Numbered from the stretch's first letter, positions 8,668 to 17,266 are shown. The stretch is 64,000 nucleotides of DNA from Kaistia dalseonensis (GCF_030814715.1 NZ_JAUSVO010000001.1:1240001-1304000), one strand, 5' to 3'. The notes: generated by a model not told the origin, from the sequence alone. A program made the numbers and translations.

Positions 8668-10274
8668 GCGGGAACTCCCGCATGGATTTCGCTCAGCGCC
8701 AGCTTGACCCGACCGACCAGCGGCGGCGCCACGGAGACGGCGCGCAGCCCTGCCACGATCAGGCTCGGCAGGTGGCGCGGATCGCCGCCCATGTCGCCGC
8801 AGAGGCTGACGTCGATGCCGAGTTCCCGGCCCGTCTGGACCGTGTTGCGGATCAGCTCGATCACAGCCGGATGTCCCGGATCGTTCAGTCCAGCGACGGC
8901 CGCGATGTCGCGCGCGCTGGCGGTTGTATATTGGGTCAAATCATTGGAGCCGATCGAGAAGAAGGCCGCGGCGCTGAAGCGCTCGGGCACGATCGCGACG
9001 GCGGGCACCTCGACCATGATGCCGAGCGGCGGCCGGCTCGCGGCAATCCCCTCGCGCGCCAGCTCCACGACAGCCTCGTCAAGCAGCGCCGCCGCCTCGT
9101 CGATTTCTTCGGGAATGGTGATCATCGGCAGCATGATCTTGAGATTGCCGTGCTGTGCGGCTCGCGCCAAGGCCCGCAACTGAACCTTGAAGATCTCGGG
9201 CTTGGCGAGCGACAGGCGAATGCCGCGCGTGCCGAGGAAGGGGTTCGATTCCCCGTCTATGGTGAGCCCGGGCACAGGCTTGTCGCCGCCGGCGTCGACG
9301 GTGCGGATCGTCACCGGCTTCTCGCCCGCCCATTCGAGGATGCGGCGATAGGCGGTGTATTGCGCCATCTCGTCGGGCAGGCCCGACGCGCTCGAGAACA
9401 GGAACTCTGTCCGCACCAGGCCGATCCCGTCGCAGATCGCCGGATCGATGCGGTCGAGCTCGGCCGGCTCGGCGACGTTGATCAGCACGGCGATCCGCAC
9501 GCCATCGGCCGTCATGGCGGGATGGGTGAGCATGGCGGCCTCGCGCACGGCCTGGCCGGCCGCGTCGGCGCGCGCCGCGACATAGGCCGCGAGGTCGTCA
9601 GCGGTCGGGTCGAGGACGAGGCGCCCGCGCGCGCCATCGACGATCGCCTCGGTGAAACCGTTTTCGGGAATCGCGCCGAGGCCGACGGCCATCGGAACGC
9701 CACGCGACCGCGCCAGCATGGCGACATGGCTGGAGGGACTGCCTTCGCTCAGCGCGATAGCGCCGCCCTGCGTCCAGTCGATCGCGAGAAAGCGGCTCGG
9801 CGTCAGATCGCGGCCGATGATGACGGCGCCGGGCGGAACGGTGGCACCGGTCCCGGTCGCGAGCAGATGCCCCAGCACACGGTCGCGCAGATCTTCGAGA
9901 TCGGCGGCGCGCGCGCTGAAATAGGCGTCGTCGCTCGACCGATAATCCTCGATCTGCTCGCCCAGCGTCTCCGACCAGGCCGCGCCCGCCTCGACCCCGG
10001 CGGCGATCGCGCCCAGCGCCGGCGCGCGCAGCGCTTCGTCCTCCAGCATCGCGACCTGAAACTCAAGAATGGCGGCGCCCTCTTCATCCGCCGCACCGAT
10101 CAGCAGCAAGAGGTCCTCCGTCGCGGCCTGAATGGCGGCCTCCAGCGCACCGCGCTCTTCGGCGGGCGTGCCGGCGTGGCGATGCAGGCCGGCCAAATCC
10201 ACGATCCGGTGGATCGGGCCACGTGCAATCCCCGGCGCCGCGGCACGGCCGAAGCGTTCAACCATTGCCGACAT
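8664..10274 (-). CDS. PTS enzyme I (phosphoenolpyruvate-protein phosphotransferase)
   Basis: Takes phosphate from PEP and passes it to HPr. The 536-aa protein starts with the enzyme I N-terminal motif AAAPGIARGPI, has the swivelling phosphohistidine domain (ALSEGSPSSHVAMLARSRGV, active His in SSH) and a PEP-binding barrel with RTEFLF, TVDAGGDKP, GSNDLTQYT and the SLCGDMGG cysteine motif. There is no N-terminal GAF domain, so it is not the nitrogen-PTS enzyme PtsP but a dedicated enzyme I. It overlaps the HPr gene by 17 bp. In E. coli DhaM the EIIA, HPr and a truncated EI are fused in one chain; here they are three genes and the EI is full length. Confidence 0.93.
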   Translation of the reverse strand: MSAMVERFGRAAAPGIARGPIHRIVDLAGLHRHAGTPAEERGALEAAIQAATEDLLLLIGAADEEGAAILEFQVAMLEDEALRAPALGAIAAGVEAGAAWSETLGEQIEDYRSSDDAYFSARAADLEDLRDRVLGHLLATGTGATVPPGAVIIGRDLTPSRFLAIDWTQGGAIALSEGSPSSHVAMLARSRGVPMAVGLGAIPENGFTEAIVDGARGRLVLDPTADDLAAYVAARADAAGQAVREAAMLTHPAMTADGVRIAVLINVAEPAELDRIDPAICDGIGLVRTEFLFSSASGLPDEMAQYTAYRRILEWAGEKPVTIRTVDAGGDKPVPGLTIDGESNPFLGTRGIRLSLAKPEIFKVQLRALARAAQHGNLKIMLPMITIPEEIDEAAALLDEAVVELAREGIAASRPPLGIMVEVPAVAIVPERFSAAAFFSIGSNDLTQYTTASARDIAAVAGLNDPGHPAVIELIRNTVQTGRELGIDVSLCGDMGGDPRHLPSLIVAGLRAVSVAPPLVGRVKLALSEIHAGVPA

Positions 10275-10563
10275 GGGCTCCGACCTCGTCGAAATCGCGC
10301 TCGACCAGCCCGACCAGGGCCGCCACCGCCGCATCCGCATCAGCTCCTCGGGCGCGGAAATGCAGCGTCGTGCCTTGTGGCGCCTTGGCGGCCATGACCT
10401 TGACGATGCTCTTGGCGTCGATCCACGGTCCGTCCCCACCGAGGCCGAGCTCAATCGCCGACTGGAAGGTCTTGGCGAGCTTGGTCAGCTTCACCGAAGG
10501 GCGCGCATGCAGCCCGACCTCATGGGTGAGCAGGACACTGGCGGTTGTTTCGCTGTCGGCCAT
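10258..10563 (-). CDS. HPr phosphocarrier protein
   Basis: A 101-aa HPr that relays phosphate from enzyme I to DhaM. The active-site motif HEVGLHARPS (about residues 14-23) is intact, and KSIVKVM further on retains a serine at the position regulated by HPr kinase in other bacteria. The ATG at 10563 is chosen because a GGAAGGA ribosome-binding site lies just upstream; a GTG at 10578 is also in frame. It sits 18 bp after dhaM and overlaps the enzyme I gene, as expected for a dedicated relay. Confidence 0.93.
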   Translation of the reverse strand: MADSETTASVLLTHEVGLHARPSVKLTKLAKTFQSAIELGLGGDGPWIDAKSIVKVMAAKAPQGTTLHFRARGADADAAVAALVGLVERDFDEVGAHVGNG

Positions 10564-10581
10564 CACATTTCCTTCCACGCC

Positions 10582-10995
10582 TCAGGCGGGCGATAGTTCT
10601 TCCGCCATCCGTCTCACGGCATCGAGCGAAGCGCCGCCCGAGGCCTCCGTCGCGGCGATCACCGCGCCTTCGACGATCGGCGCGTTGCAGACGACGATCC
10701 TGCCCTGCCGCTCGGCCGGCTGCATCTCGATCGCCATTTCCGAATTGGTCTCCGCCCCGCCGAGATCGACGAGGATCGCGACGCCGGCCTCCGACCACGC
10801 CCGGTCGATCGCAGCCAGGATCGCTTCGACGCTGGTGCCGAGCCCGCCGCCGGGATCGCCGCCACAGAAGGCGAGCGGCACCTCCTCGCCCACCATCTGG
10901 CGCACCATCTCGGCCGTGCCTTTGGCGACGTCGGGCGAATGCGACACGATCACGATGCCGACATTGCCGTTCGCTGGATTCACTGGAGCGTTCAT
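10582..10995 (-). CDS. dhaM: DhaM, EIIA-type phosphotransferase subunit
   Basis: A 137-aa EIIA (mannose-family) domain protein that phosphorylates the ADP held by DhaL. The N-terminal strand ends in VIVSHSPDVAKG, whose histidine is the phosphorylation site; GGDPGGGLGTS and LVDLGGAETNSEMA follow, as in DhaM/PTS-EIIA(man) proteins. It contains only the EIIA domain, HPr and EI being encoded by the next two genes. Start overlaps the dhaL stop as ATGA. Confidence 0.92.
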   Translation of the reverse strand: MNAPVNPANGNVGIVIVSHSPDVAKGTAEMVRQMVGEEVPLAFCGGDPGGGLGTSVEAILAAIDRAWSEAGVAILVDLGGAETNSEMAIEMQPAERQGRIVVCNAPIVEGAVIAATEASGGASLDAVRRMAEELSPA

Positions 10996-11588
10996 AGTGC
11001 CTTTTCCGCCGTCTGCGAGATGGCTGCGACGAGCAATGCACTCGACCGCGCGCCGGGGTCCATGTGGCCGATCGACCGGTCGCCGAGGAAAGACGCCCGG
11101 CCGCGGATCGCCTTCATCGGGATCGTCGCCTCGGCCGCGGCTGAGGCGACCGCGGCGGGGTCGCCGCCATGGGTCAGCGCGTCTGCGACGGGGGCGAGGA
11201 CGTCGAGCATCGTCTTCTGGCCGATCTCGGATTTGCCGCGCGCCTTGACCGCCTCGATCGCGACGCCGAGCGCGCGGCCGAGATCGGCACGGGTCGGGTC
11301 AGCCGGCAGTTCCTTGCCCAAAGTCATGGCGAGCGTGCCGTAGAGCGGACCCGACGCGCCGCCAACCTTCATGACCAACGTCATGCCGATGGCCTTCAAC
11401 GCATCCGGCAAAGGCTTCGCCGCCAGACTGTCGAGATCGGCCAGCACGGCCTCAAGGCCGCGCTTCATGTTGAGCCCGTGATCACCGTCGCCGATCGCCT
11501 GGTCGAGCGCCGTCAGTTCGTCGGCATGGTCGATCACGCTACGCGCCGCCGTTTCGATCAAGGCCCGCCGCCTGGCTTCGTCGAGCAT
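10992..11588 (-). CDS. dhaL: dihydroxyacetone kinase subunit DhaL
   Basis: Nucleotide-binding subunit of the PEP-dependent kinase: it holds ADP permanently as a phosphate-carrying cofactor. The 198-aa protein has the DQAIGDGDHGLNM Mg-ADP binding motif and KVGGASGPLYGT, both diagnostic of DhaL. The ATG at 11588 follows a GGGAGGGA ribosome-binding site and overlaps the ABC ATPase stop by one base (TGATG). The joint between transporter and kinase genes is therefore seamless, so they are co-transcribed and probably translationally coupled. Confidence 0.95.
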   Translation of the reverse strand: MLDEARRRALIETAARSVIDHADELTALDQAIGDGDHGLNMKRGLEAVLADLDSLAAKPLPDALKAIGMTLVMKVGGASGPLYGTLAMTLGKELPADPTRADLGRALGVAIEAVKARGKSEIGQKTMLDVLAPVADALTHGGDPAAVASAAAEATIPMKAIRGRASFLGDRSIGHMDPGARSSALLVAAISQTAEKAL

Positions 11589-12610
11589 CAATTCCCTCCC
11601 CCGATGCGATTCCCCGCCTGATCGAAGTAGAGCGGATCGACCAGCGACAAGGCAACTTGGTCGCCTGCGACAAGATCCGTCTGCGGATCGACAAGCGTCG
11701 TCAGCTTGCGATCCCCGACGCTGACGTGAAGATGGTTCTGGTCGCCGAGATGCTCGATCCATTCGACCTTGCCGATCGCATGGCCGTTCGACGCCTTCTC
11801 GATCCTGAGATGCTCCGTCCGCGCGCCGATCGTCCGGGTGCCGGCGGGCGCACTGCCAGCCGGGATCAAGCCTTCGGGCACCAGATTGATCGCCGGCTGG
11901 CCGAGGCGCGCGGCGACGTAGAGATTGGCGGGATTGCGATAGATCTCGCGCGGGCTGCCGATCTGCACCAGACGCCCGGCATTCAGGATGCCGATCCGGC
12001 TCGCCAGCGTCATCGCCTCGATCTGGTCGTGCGTGACATAGAGGATGGTCGCGCCGAGATCCTGCTGGATGCGCTTCAGTTCCAGCCGGAGATCGGAGCG
12101 GAGTTTGGCATCGAGCGAGGAGAGCGGTTCGTCCATGAGGTAGATCGACGGCCGTCGCACCAGCGCCCGGCCAATCGCGACGCGCTGCATCTCGCCGCCC
12201 GAAAGCTGGGTCGCCCGGTTCTGCAGCTTGTGGGCGATCCTGAGCATGGTCGCAATATCGGTGACGCGGCGCTTGATCTCGGGTTCGGCAACGCGCCGCG
12301 CCGGCGAGCGCAGCGGAAAGGCGAGGTTGTCGTAGACCGAGAGATGCGGATAGAGCGAATATTGCTGAAAGACGAAGGTTACGTCCCGCCCGGCCGGCTC
12401 GACCGTCGTCACGTCATGGCCGCCGATGAAGATGCGGCCCTGGTCGGCACGTTCGAGGCCGGCGACAAGCCGCAGGGTCGTCGTCTTGCCGGCTCCGGTC
12501 GGCCCGAGCAGGACGATCAACTCGCCATCGGCGATGGTGAGGTTCAGATCATCGATGGCGGTCGTGGTGCCGAACCGCTTGGTGACGCCATCGAGCACGA
12601 CATCAGCCAT
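11588..12610 (-). CDS. ABC transporter ATPase, carbohydrate type (second)
   Basis: 340-aa nucleotide-binding subunit of the importer encoded upstream. Walker A GPTGAGKTT (a threonine where most relatives have serine), Q-loop VFQQYSLYPHLSVYDNLAFPL, signature LSGGEMQRVAIGRALV, Walker B YLMDEPLSSLD and the H-loop TH are all present, followed by a C-terminal OB/TOBE-like regulatory domain of about 100 residues as in MalK/UgpC types. Start at 12610 overlaps the preceding ATPase by 8 bp. Having two different ATPases recalls the GlpS/GlpT pair of the rhizobial glycerol importer and suggests a heterodimer. Confidence 0.93.
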   Translation of the reverse strand: MADVVLDGVTKRFGTTTAIDDLNLTIADGELIVLLGPTGAGKTTTLRLVAGLERADQGRIFIGGHDVTTVEPAGRDVTFVFQQYSLYPHLSVYDNLAFPLRSPARRVAEPEIKRRVTDIATMLRIAHKLQNRATQLSGGEMQRVAIGRALVRRPSIYLMDEPLSSLDAKLRSDLRLELKRIQQDLGATILYVTHDQIEAMTLASRIGILNAGRLVQIGSPREIYRNPANLYVAARLGQPAINLVPEGLIPAGSAPAGTRTIGARTEHLRIEKASNGHAIGKVEWIEHLGDQNHLHVSVGDRKLTTLVDPQTDLVAGDQVALSLVDPLYFDQAGNRIGGGN

Positions 12611-13700
12611 GGGCGGCCCCCTCACGCAGCGCGGAGCGCACGGCCCGGCCGGAGGCCCGGTCGAAAAGCGACAGGCGCTCGGAACGGAAGGCGAGCCCTA
12701 CCGTCTCGCCGGGATGCACGATGCGGTCCGAAGGCAGCCGCGCCTTGATCGAGCCATGCGCGGTTTCCACGGCCACGATCTGCGTCGTGCCGAGATATTC
12801 CGAGCCGAAGACGGCGCCGCGCAGCTTCGACCGATCGTCGAAGACGATGTGCTCCGGGCGGATGCCGAGCGCGAACTGGGCCGGCGCGTGATCCTCCCGA
12901 ATTTCCGGCACGGGCACCTCGGCGCCATTGACGCGCACCAGGCGGTCGCCGGCTGCGAGCCCGCCATGGAAGGTGAGGAAATTCATTGGCGGCGAGCCGA
13001 GGAAATCGGCGACGAACATGGTGGCGGGACGGTCATAGATTTCCTGCGGCTTGCCGAACTGCTCGATCACGCCATGGTTCATGACGGCGATCTTGTCGGC
13101 CATCGACATGGCCTCGAGCTGGTCGTGGGTGACATAGACAGTCGTCGCGTGGATGCGGTTATGAAGCTCGCGCAATTCCCGCACCATCAGGTCGCGAAAC
13201 TCGGTATCGAGCGTGCCGAGCGGCTCGTCCATCAGGAACGCCTTCGGCCGCCGCACGATGGCGCGGCCGAGCGCGACGCGCTGGCGGTCGCCGCCCGCAA
13301 GGCCGGAGACGGGCCGATCGAGCAGATGATCAATGCGCAGCAGCTTCGCCGCCTCCTCGACGCGCTGGCGAACCTCGCCCCGCGGCATGCCCTGGCAGAC
13401 CAGCGGGAAGCCGATATTCCTGCGCACATTCATATGCGGATAGAGCGCGAACATCTGGAAGACGAAGGCGATATCGCGCGCCGCTGCGCGATTGAACGTG
13501 ACGTCCTCGCCACCGAGCAGGATCTGCCCCGCCGTCGGCAGTTCGAGCCCTGCGATCATGCGCAGCGTCGTCGTCTTGCCGCAGCCCGACGGTCCCAGCA
13601 TGACGAAGAACTCGCCATCCTCGATCGTGAAGGTCGACCCCTTCACCGCCGTGAAGGAACCGAAGGATTTCTGGACGTTCTCGACCCGGATCTCGGCCAT
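12603..13700 (-). CDS. ABC transporter ATPase, carbohydrate type (first)
   Basis: 365-aa nucleotide-binding subunit. Walker A GPSGCGKTTTLRMIAGLE, Q-loop VFQMFALYPHMNVRRNIGFPL, Walker B FLMDEPLGTLD and the H-loop VTHDQLEAMSMA are intact. The signature reads LAGGDRQRVALGRAIV: LAGGD replaces the usual LSGGQ, the catalytic serine being an alanine, so in a heterodimer with the next ATPase one of the two ATP sites may be degenerate. A C-terminal TOBE-type domain follows. It starts 3 bp after the small membrane-protein gene. Confidence 0.93.
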   Translation of the reverse strand: MAEIRVENVQKSFGSFTAVKGSTFTIEDGEFFVMLGPSGCGKTTTLRMIAGLELPTAGQILLGGEDVTFNRAAARDIAFVFQMFALYPHMNVRRNIGFPLVCQGMPRGEVRQRVEEAAKLLRIDHLLDRPVSGLAGGDRQRVALGRAIVRRPKAFLMDEPLGTLDTEFRDLMVRELRELHNRIHATTVYVTHDQLEAMSMADKIAVMNHGVIEQFGKPQEIYDRPATMFVADFLGSPPMNFLTFHGGLAAGDRLVRVNGAEVPVPEIREDHAPAQFALGIRPEHIVFDDRSKLRGAVFGSEYLGTTQIVAVETAHGSIKARLPSDRIVHPGETVGLAFRSERLSLFDRASGRAVRSALREGAAHG

Positions 13701-13703
13701 GGC

Positions 13704-13916
13704 TTACTCCGGAAAATGGCTGACGATCGCGAACAGGATCGTGCCCGCGAGGATCGTAATGAAGGAATAGGCGTAAGCGGTCGCCGAATAGGGCTGCATC
13801 AGCATGACGACGCCGAGCCCGATCAGGATGGTCGCGATATTTTCCCAGGGCCCGCGGCGCAGGCGCAGGATCTTTGTGACCAGCGATGGTCGCGGCGGGA
13901 CGTGAATGTCGCTCAT
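13704..13916 (-). CDS. 70-aa two-helix membrane protein of the ABC operon
   Basis: A short protein with two predicted membrane helices (about residues 26-41 and 48-66) after a basic N-terminus. It overlaps the permease stop as ATGA and lies between permease and ATPase genes, so it is probably an accessory subunit of this transporter. The rhizobial glycerol importer operon carries a small membrane protein (GlpU) at a comparable place, but this sequence does not look like that DUF2160 family. Function unknown. Confidence 0.75.
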   Translation of the reverse strand: MSDIHVPPRPSLVTKILRLRRGPWENIATILIGLGVVMLMQPYSATAYAYSFITILAGTILFAIVSHFPE

Positions 13917-14866
13917 TTCCGCACCGCGCCGAAGGTGATGCCGCGCAGGAGGTGTTTCCTGAGCAGGATGGTGAAGACGAAGATCGGGATGACGAACAGC
14001 GTGGTCGCGGCCGCGACGGCCGGCCAGTCCTGCCCGCCCTCCCCGATGATGAACGGGATGAAGGGCGGCATGGTCTGCGCCGTGCCGGAGGTCAGCAGCA
14101 CCGCGAAGGCATATTCGTTCCAGGCGAAGATCAGGCAGAAGATTGCCGTCGCCGCGATGCCGGTCGCGGCCTGCGGCAGCACCGCCTTGCGGAAAGCCTG
14201 CAGGCGGGTATAGCCGTCGATCATCGCGGCTTCCTCATATTCGCGCGGGATCTCGTCGATGAAACCCTTGAGCAGCCAGACGGCGAGCGACACGTTGACG
14301 GCCGTATAGAGCAGGATCATGCCGAGCTTGGTGTCGGAGAGGCCGAGCTCGCGATACATGAGATAGATCGGGATCGCGACGGCGATCGGCGGCATCATGC
14401 GCGTCGAGAGGATAAAGAACAGCAGGTCGTCCTTGAGCGGCACCTTGAAGCGCGAGAAGCCATAGGCCGCGAGCGTTCCGAGGAACACCGCCAGGAAGGT
14501 CGAGCCGAAGGCGATGATGATCGAATTGACGAAGCGCGGAATGACGTTGGACGGGCCGGCGATGACCATGTTCCGGGAGCGCACCAGCTTGTCGTACCAG
14601 GTCGTCGGCGGCGGCAGCGTCGCGATCACCTCCGGCGTCTGCCGCGTCCGCGTCGTGAAGAGGTTCACATAGCCTTCGAGCGAGGGCGTGAAGATCACCT
14701 TGGGCGGATAGGAGATCGAATCCGGCGGTGTCTTGAAGCTCGTCGCGATGATCCACAGCAGCGGGATCATGGTGATGATTGCATAGACGATCACCAGAGC
14801 GCCGGCGATGCGGCGCGAGGCGGTCGAGGGCGCGACGACGGAATGGGCTTGGGTCAATCCGGGCAT
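13913..14866 (-). CDS. ABC transporter permease, MalG type
   Basis: 317-aa inner-membrane permease with six hydrophobic segments. The EAA loop is seen as EIPREYEEAAMIDGYTRLQAFRKAVLPQA, with the conserved glycine, which docks the ATPase. The single hydrophobic N-terminus followed by a large periplasmic loop (about residues 45-105) is typical of MalG/UgpE proteins. A TGAGGA ribosome-binding site precedes the ATG at 14866, 7 bp after the first permease. Confidence 0.92.
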   Translation of the reverse strand: MPGLTQAHSVVAPSTASRRIAGALVIVYAIITMIPLLWIIATSFKTPPDSISYPPKVIFTPSLEGYVNLFTTRTRQTPEVIATLPPPTTWYDKLVRSRNMVIAGPSNVIPRFVNSIIIAFGSTFLAVFLGTLAAYGFSRFKVPLKDDLLFFILSTRMMPPIAVAIPIYLMYRELGLSDTKLGMILLYTAVNVSLAVWLLKGFIDEIPREYEEAAMIDGYTRLQAFRKAVLPQAATGIAATAIFCLIFAWNEYAFAVLLTSGTAQTMPPFIPFIIGEGGQDWPAVAAATTLFVIPIFVFTILLRKHLLRGITFGAVRK

Positions 14867-14873
14867 GACATCC

Positions 14874-15836
14874 TCACCGCTGCTTCACGCGGTTCAGGGC
14901 CTTCACATAGATGTTCGCGAGGCCGAAGACGGTGACGAAAAGGATGATGGCGAGCGCCGAGGAATAGCCGGTGCGCCAGCTTTCGAAAGCCTGCCGCTTC
15001 AGCGTGATCGAGACCACCTCGGTGGTCGAGCCGGGTCCGCCGCCGGTCAGGAGGTTCACCATGTCGAACATCTTGAAGTTCTCAATGCCGCGGAAGAGCA
15101 CGGCGAGCATGATGAAGGGCAGCGCCATCGGCAGCGTGATCGACCAGAACTGGCGCCAGGGCGAGGCGCGGTCGACCTCGGCCGCCTCGTAGATATAGTC
15201 GGGGATCGAGCGCAGCCCGGCGAGACAGATCAGCATGACATAAGGCGTCCACATCCAGGCATCGACGATGACGATCGCCCAGGGCGAGAGCCGCACGCTG
15301 CCCAGCATCTGGAACGAGGACGGATCGATGCCGGTCACGAAGGAGATGGCGTAATTGAACAGCCCGCTCTGCGGCTGGTAGAGGAACGTCCAGAAATTCC
15401 CCACCACCGCCGGCGACAGCATCATCGGGATCAGGATGACGGTCGTCCAAAGCGCGTGGCCGCGAAACTTCTTGTCGATCAGCCAGGCGAGGCCGAAGCC
15501 GAGCACGGTCTCGATGATGATCGTCCAGATGACGAAATGCGCCGTGGTCTGCATCGCGGCCCAGACATCCGCATCGCCGAGAATGCGATGGTACCAGTCG
15601 AGCCCGACATATTTGACTTCGGCATTCGGCCGGTTGGCGCGGTAGTTCGTGAAGGACAGATAGATCGTCCAGATCAACGGAAAGATGTTGATCGCGAGCA
15701 GGAGAAGGATGGTCGGCCCGATGAAGAGCCAGGCGATGGCCTTGTCGGAGAGGCCGCGCACCGTCTTGCCGATGCCGGACGGCATGGCTTCGGCGACCCG
15801 ATCGGCAAAGGCTGTCTGGGCGGGAAGTTCGGTCAT
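14874..15836 (-). CDS. ABC transporter permease, MalF type
   Basis: About 320-aa inner-membrane permease with six helices. The first helix WLFIGPTILLLLAINIFPLIW and the segment YLSFTNYR are typical of MalF/UgpA permeases; the EAA loop is seen as SIPDYIYEAAEVDRASPWRQFWSITLPM. The ATG at 15836 begins just before the N-terminal helix; an in-frame ATG at 15860 adds eight residues and neither has a strong ribosome-binding site. It lies 95 bp after the binding-protein gene. Confidence 0.92.
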   Translation of the reverse strand: MTELPAQTAFADRVAEAMPSGIGKTVRGLSDKAIAWLFIGPTILLLLAINIFPLIWTIYLSFTNYRANRPNAEVKYVGLDWYHRILGDADVWAAMQTTAHFVIWTIIIETVLGFGLAWLIDKKFRGHALWTTVILIPMMLSPAVVGNFWTFLYQPQSGLFNYAISFVTGIDPSSFQMLGSVRLSPWAIVIVDAWMWTPYVMLICLAGLRSIPDYIYEAAEVDRASPWRQFWSITLPMALPFIMLAVLFRGIENFKMFDMVNLLTGGGPGSTTEVVSITLKRQAFESWRTGYSSALAIILFVTVFGLANIYVKALNRVKQR

Positions 15837-15931
15837 GGACCTACGATCCGGGCGTGTCATGGTGAGGGCGGTCAGGGTCGCCGTTCCGGGTTTGAGCGAA
15901 CCCGGAACGGCCGCTTTCTGTGCCGGGACGG

Positions 15932-17266
15932 CTACATCTTGCCGTCGTCCTGGAAGACCTGCGTCCAGTCGGCGACGAGCTTGTCGAGCGCTTCCTTGGC
16001 CGTGCCCTGGTCGGCGACGACATAGTCATGGACGCGCTTCTGTTCCGCCTGGAGCAGTTGCGCATAGGACGGCTCGGCCCAGAAATCCTTGACCATGGCC
16101 ATGGATTCCAGGAACTGCGCCGCGAACGGTGCGCTCTCCGGGAAGCTCGGATCGTTCAGGACCGACTTGGCGCAGGAATAGCCGCCGAGCGTCCACCACT
16201 TCTTCTGCACGTCGGGCTTGGCGAACCACTTGATGTACTGGAGCGCCTCGTCCTGCTTGTCGGAATAGGCGACCACCGAGATGCCCTGCCCGCCGAGCTG
16301 GGTGAAATGGCCCGCCGGTCCCGCCGGATTGACGAAGAAGCCGATCTTGTCGCCGCCGACATTCGGGTCCTTGTAGAGGCCGGGGAAGAAGGCGAAGAAG
16401 TTCATCTGGAGCGCCACCTGCCCCGATTTGAACGCGTCCAGGCCCTCGCTCATATAGCTGTTCGAGGCGCCGGGCGGCGTGCAGCACTTGTAGAGCTCTT
16501 TGTAGAATTCGAGGCCGGCGATCGCGCCGGGCGAATTCACGAAACCTTCCATCTCATACGGCTTTTTCGGGTTCTGATATTCGAAGCCGTAATCATAGAG
16601 GACGTTCGAGACGCCCATGGTGATGCCCTCGGAGCCGCGCTCCGTATAGATCGAGGCGCCATAGACCGTCTTGCCGTCGATCTCTCGGCCCTGGAAGAAC
16701 GTCGCGATGTCCTTCAACTCGTCATAGGTCTTCGGGACAGCGAGATCGCGGCCGTATTTCTCCTTGAACGCCGCCTGGATCTCGGGCTTGGCGAACCAGT
16801 CCTTGCGATAGGTCCAGCCGACGGCGTCGCCCATGGCCGGCAGCGCCCAGTAGTTCGGCGTGTTCTTCGGCCATTCCGAATAGCCGACCACCGTCGCCGG
16901 CATGAAGTCATCCATCGAGATGCCTTCCTTGGCGAAGAAGTCGTTCAGCTTGACGTAATGGCCGTTCTCGGCCGAGCCGCCGATCCACTGGCTGTCGCCG
17001 ATGATCAGGTCGCAGAGCTTGCCATGCGAGTTGAGCTCGTTCAGGAAGCGGTCGGCATAGTTCGTCCACGGGACGAATTCGAATTTCATGTCGATGCCGG
17101 ATTGCTTGGTGAAATCCTTCGACAATTCGACGAGCGCATTGGCGGGATCCCAGGCGGCCCAGCAGAGCGTCAGCTGCTTGTCGGCCGCCCTGGCGCCATC
17201 GATCGATGCGCCGGTCATCAAGACGGCCGCGCCGATCGCGGCAGCCACGGCGATTAGCTTCCTCAT
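15932..17266 (-). CDS. ABC transporter substrate-binding protein, family 1
   Basis: 444-aa periplasmic binding protein. A cleavable signal peptide (MRKLIAVAAAIGAAVLMTGA, cleavage likely after the ARA near residue 27) precedes a family 1 fold with WDPANALVELSKDFTKQSGIDMKF and later QVALQMNFFAFFPG and EALQYIKWFA. It is clearly shorter than the roughly 570-residue glycerol-binding protein GlpV, so substrate identity is not simply glycerol. Because the operon continues into dha kinase genes, a three- or four-carbon ketose or polyol is the best guess. GGGAGGGA precedes the ATG at 17266. First gene of the operon. Confidence 0.92.
   Translation of the reverse strand: MRKLIAVAAAIGAAVLMTGASIDGARAADKQLTLCWAAWDPANALVELSKDFTKQSGIDMKFEFVPWTNYADRFLNELNSHGKLCDLIIGDSQWIGGSAENGHYVKLNDFFAKEGISMDDFMPATVVGYSEWPKNTPNYWALPAMGDAVGWTYRKDWFAKPEIQAAFKEKYGRDLAVPKTYDELKDIATFFQGREIDGKTVYGASIYTERGSEGITMGVSNVLYDYGFEYQNPKKPYEMEGFVNSPGAIAGLEFYKELYKCCTPPGASNSYMSEGLDAFKSGQVALQMNFFAFFPGLYKDPNVGGDKIGFFVNPAGPAGHFTQLGGQGISVVAYSDKQDEALQYIKWFAKPDVQKKWWTLGGYSCAKSVLNDPSFPESAPFAAQFLESMAMVKDFWAEPSYAQLLQAEQKRVHDYVVADQGTAKEALDKLVADWTQVFQDDGKM

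Noticed and set aside
8682-10397. A 571-codon plus-strand frame opposite enzyme I
   Set aside because: Enzyme I motifs on the other strand are complete; the plus frame has no recognisable domain or ribosome-binding site.
7223-17266. The ABC operon as the known glycerol importer GlpSTPQUV
   Set aside because: Gene content is similar, but the binding protein is much shorter than GlpV, the small protein does not resemble GlpU, and no glpD is present.
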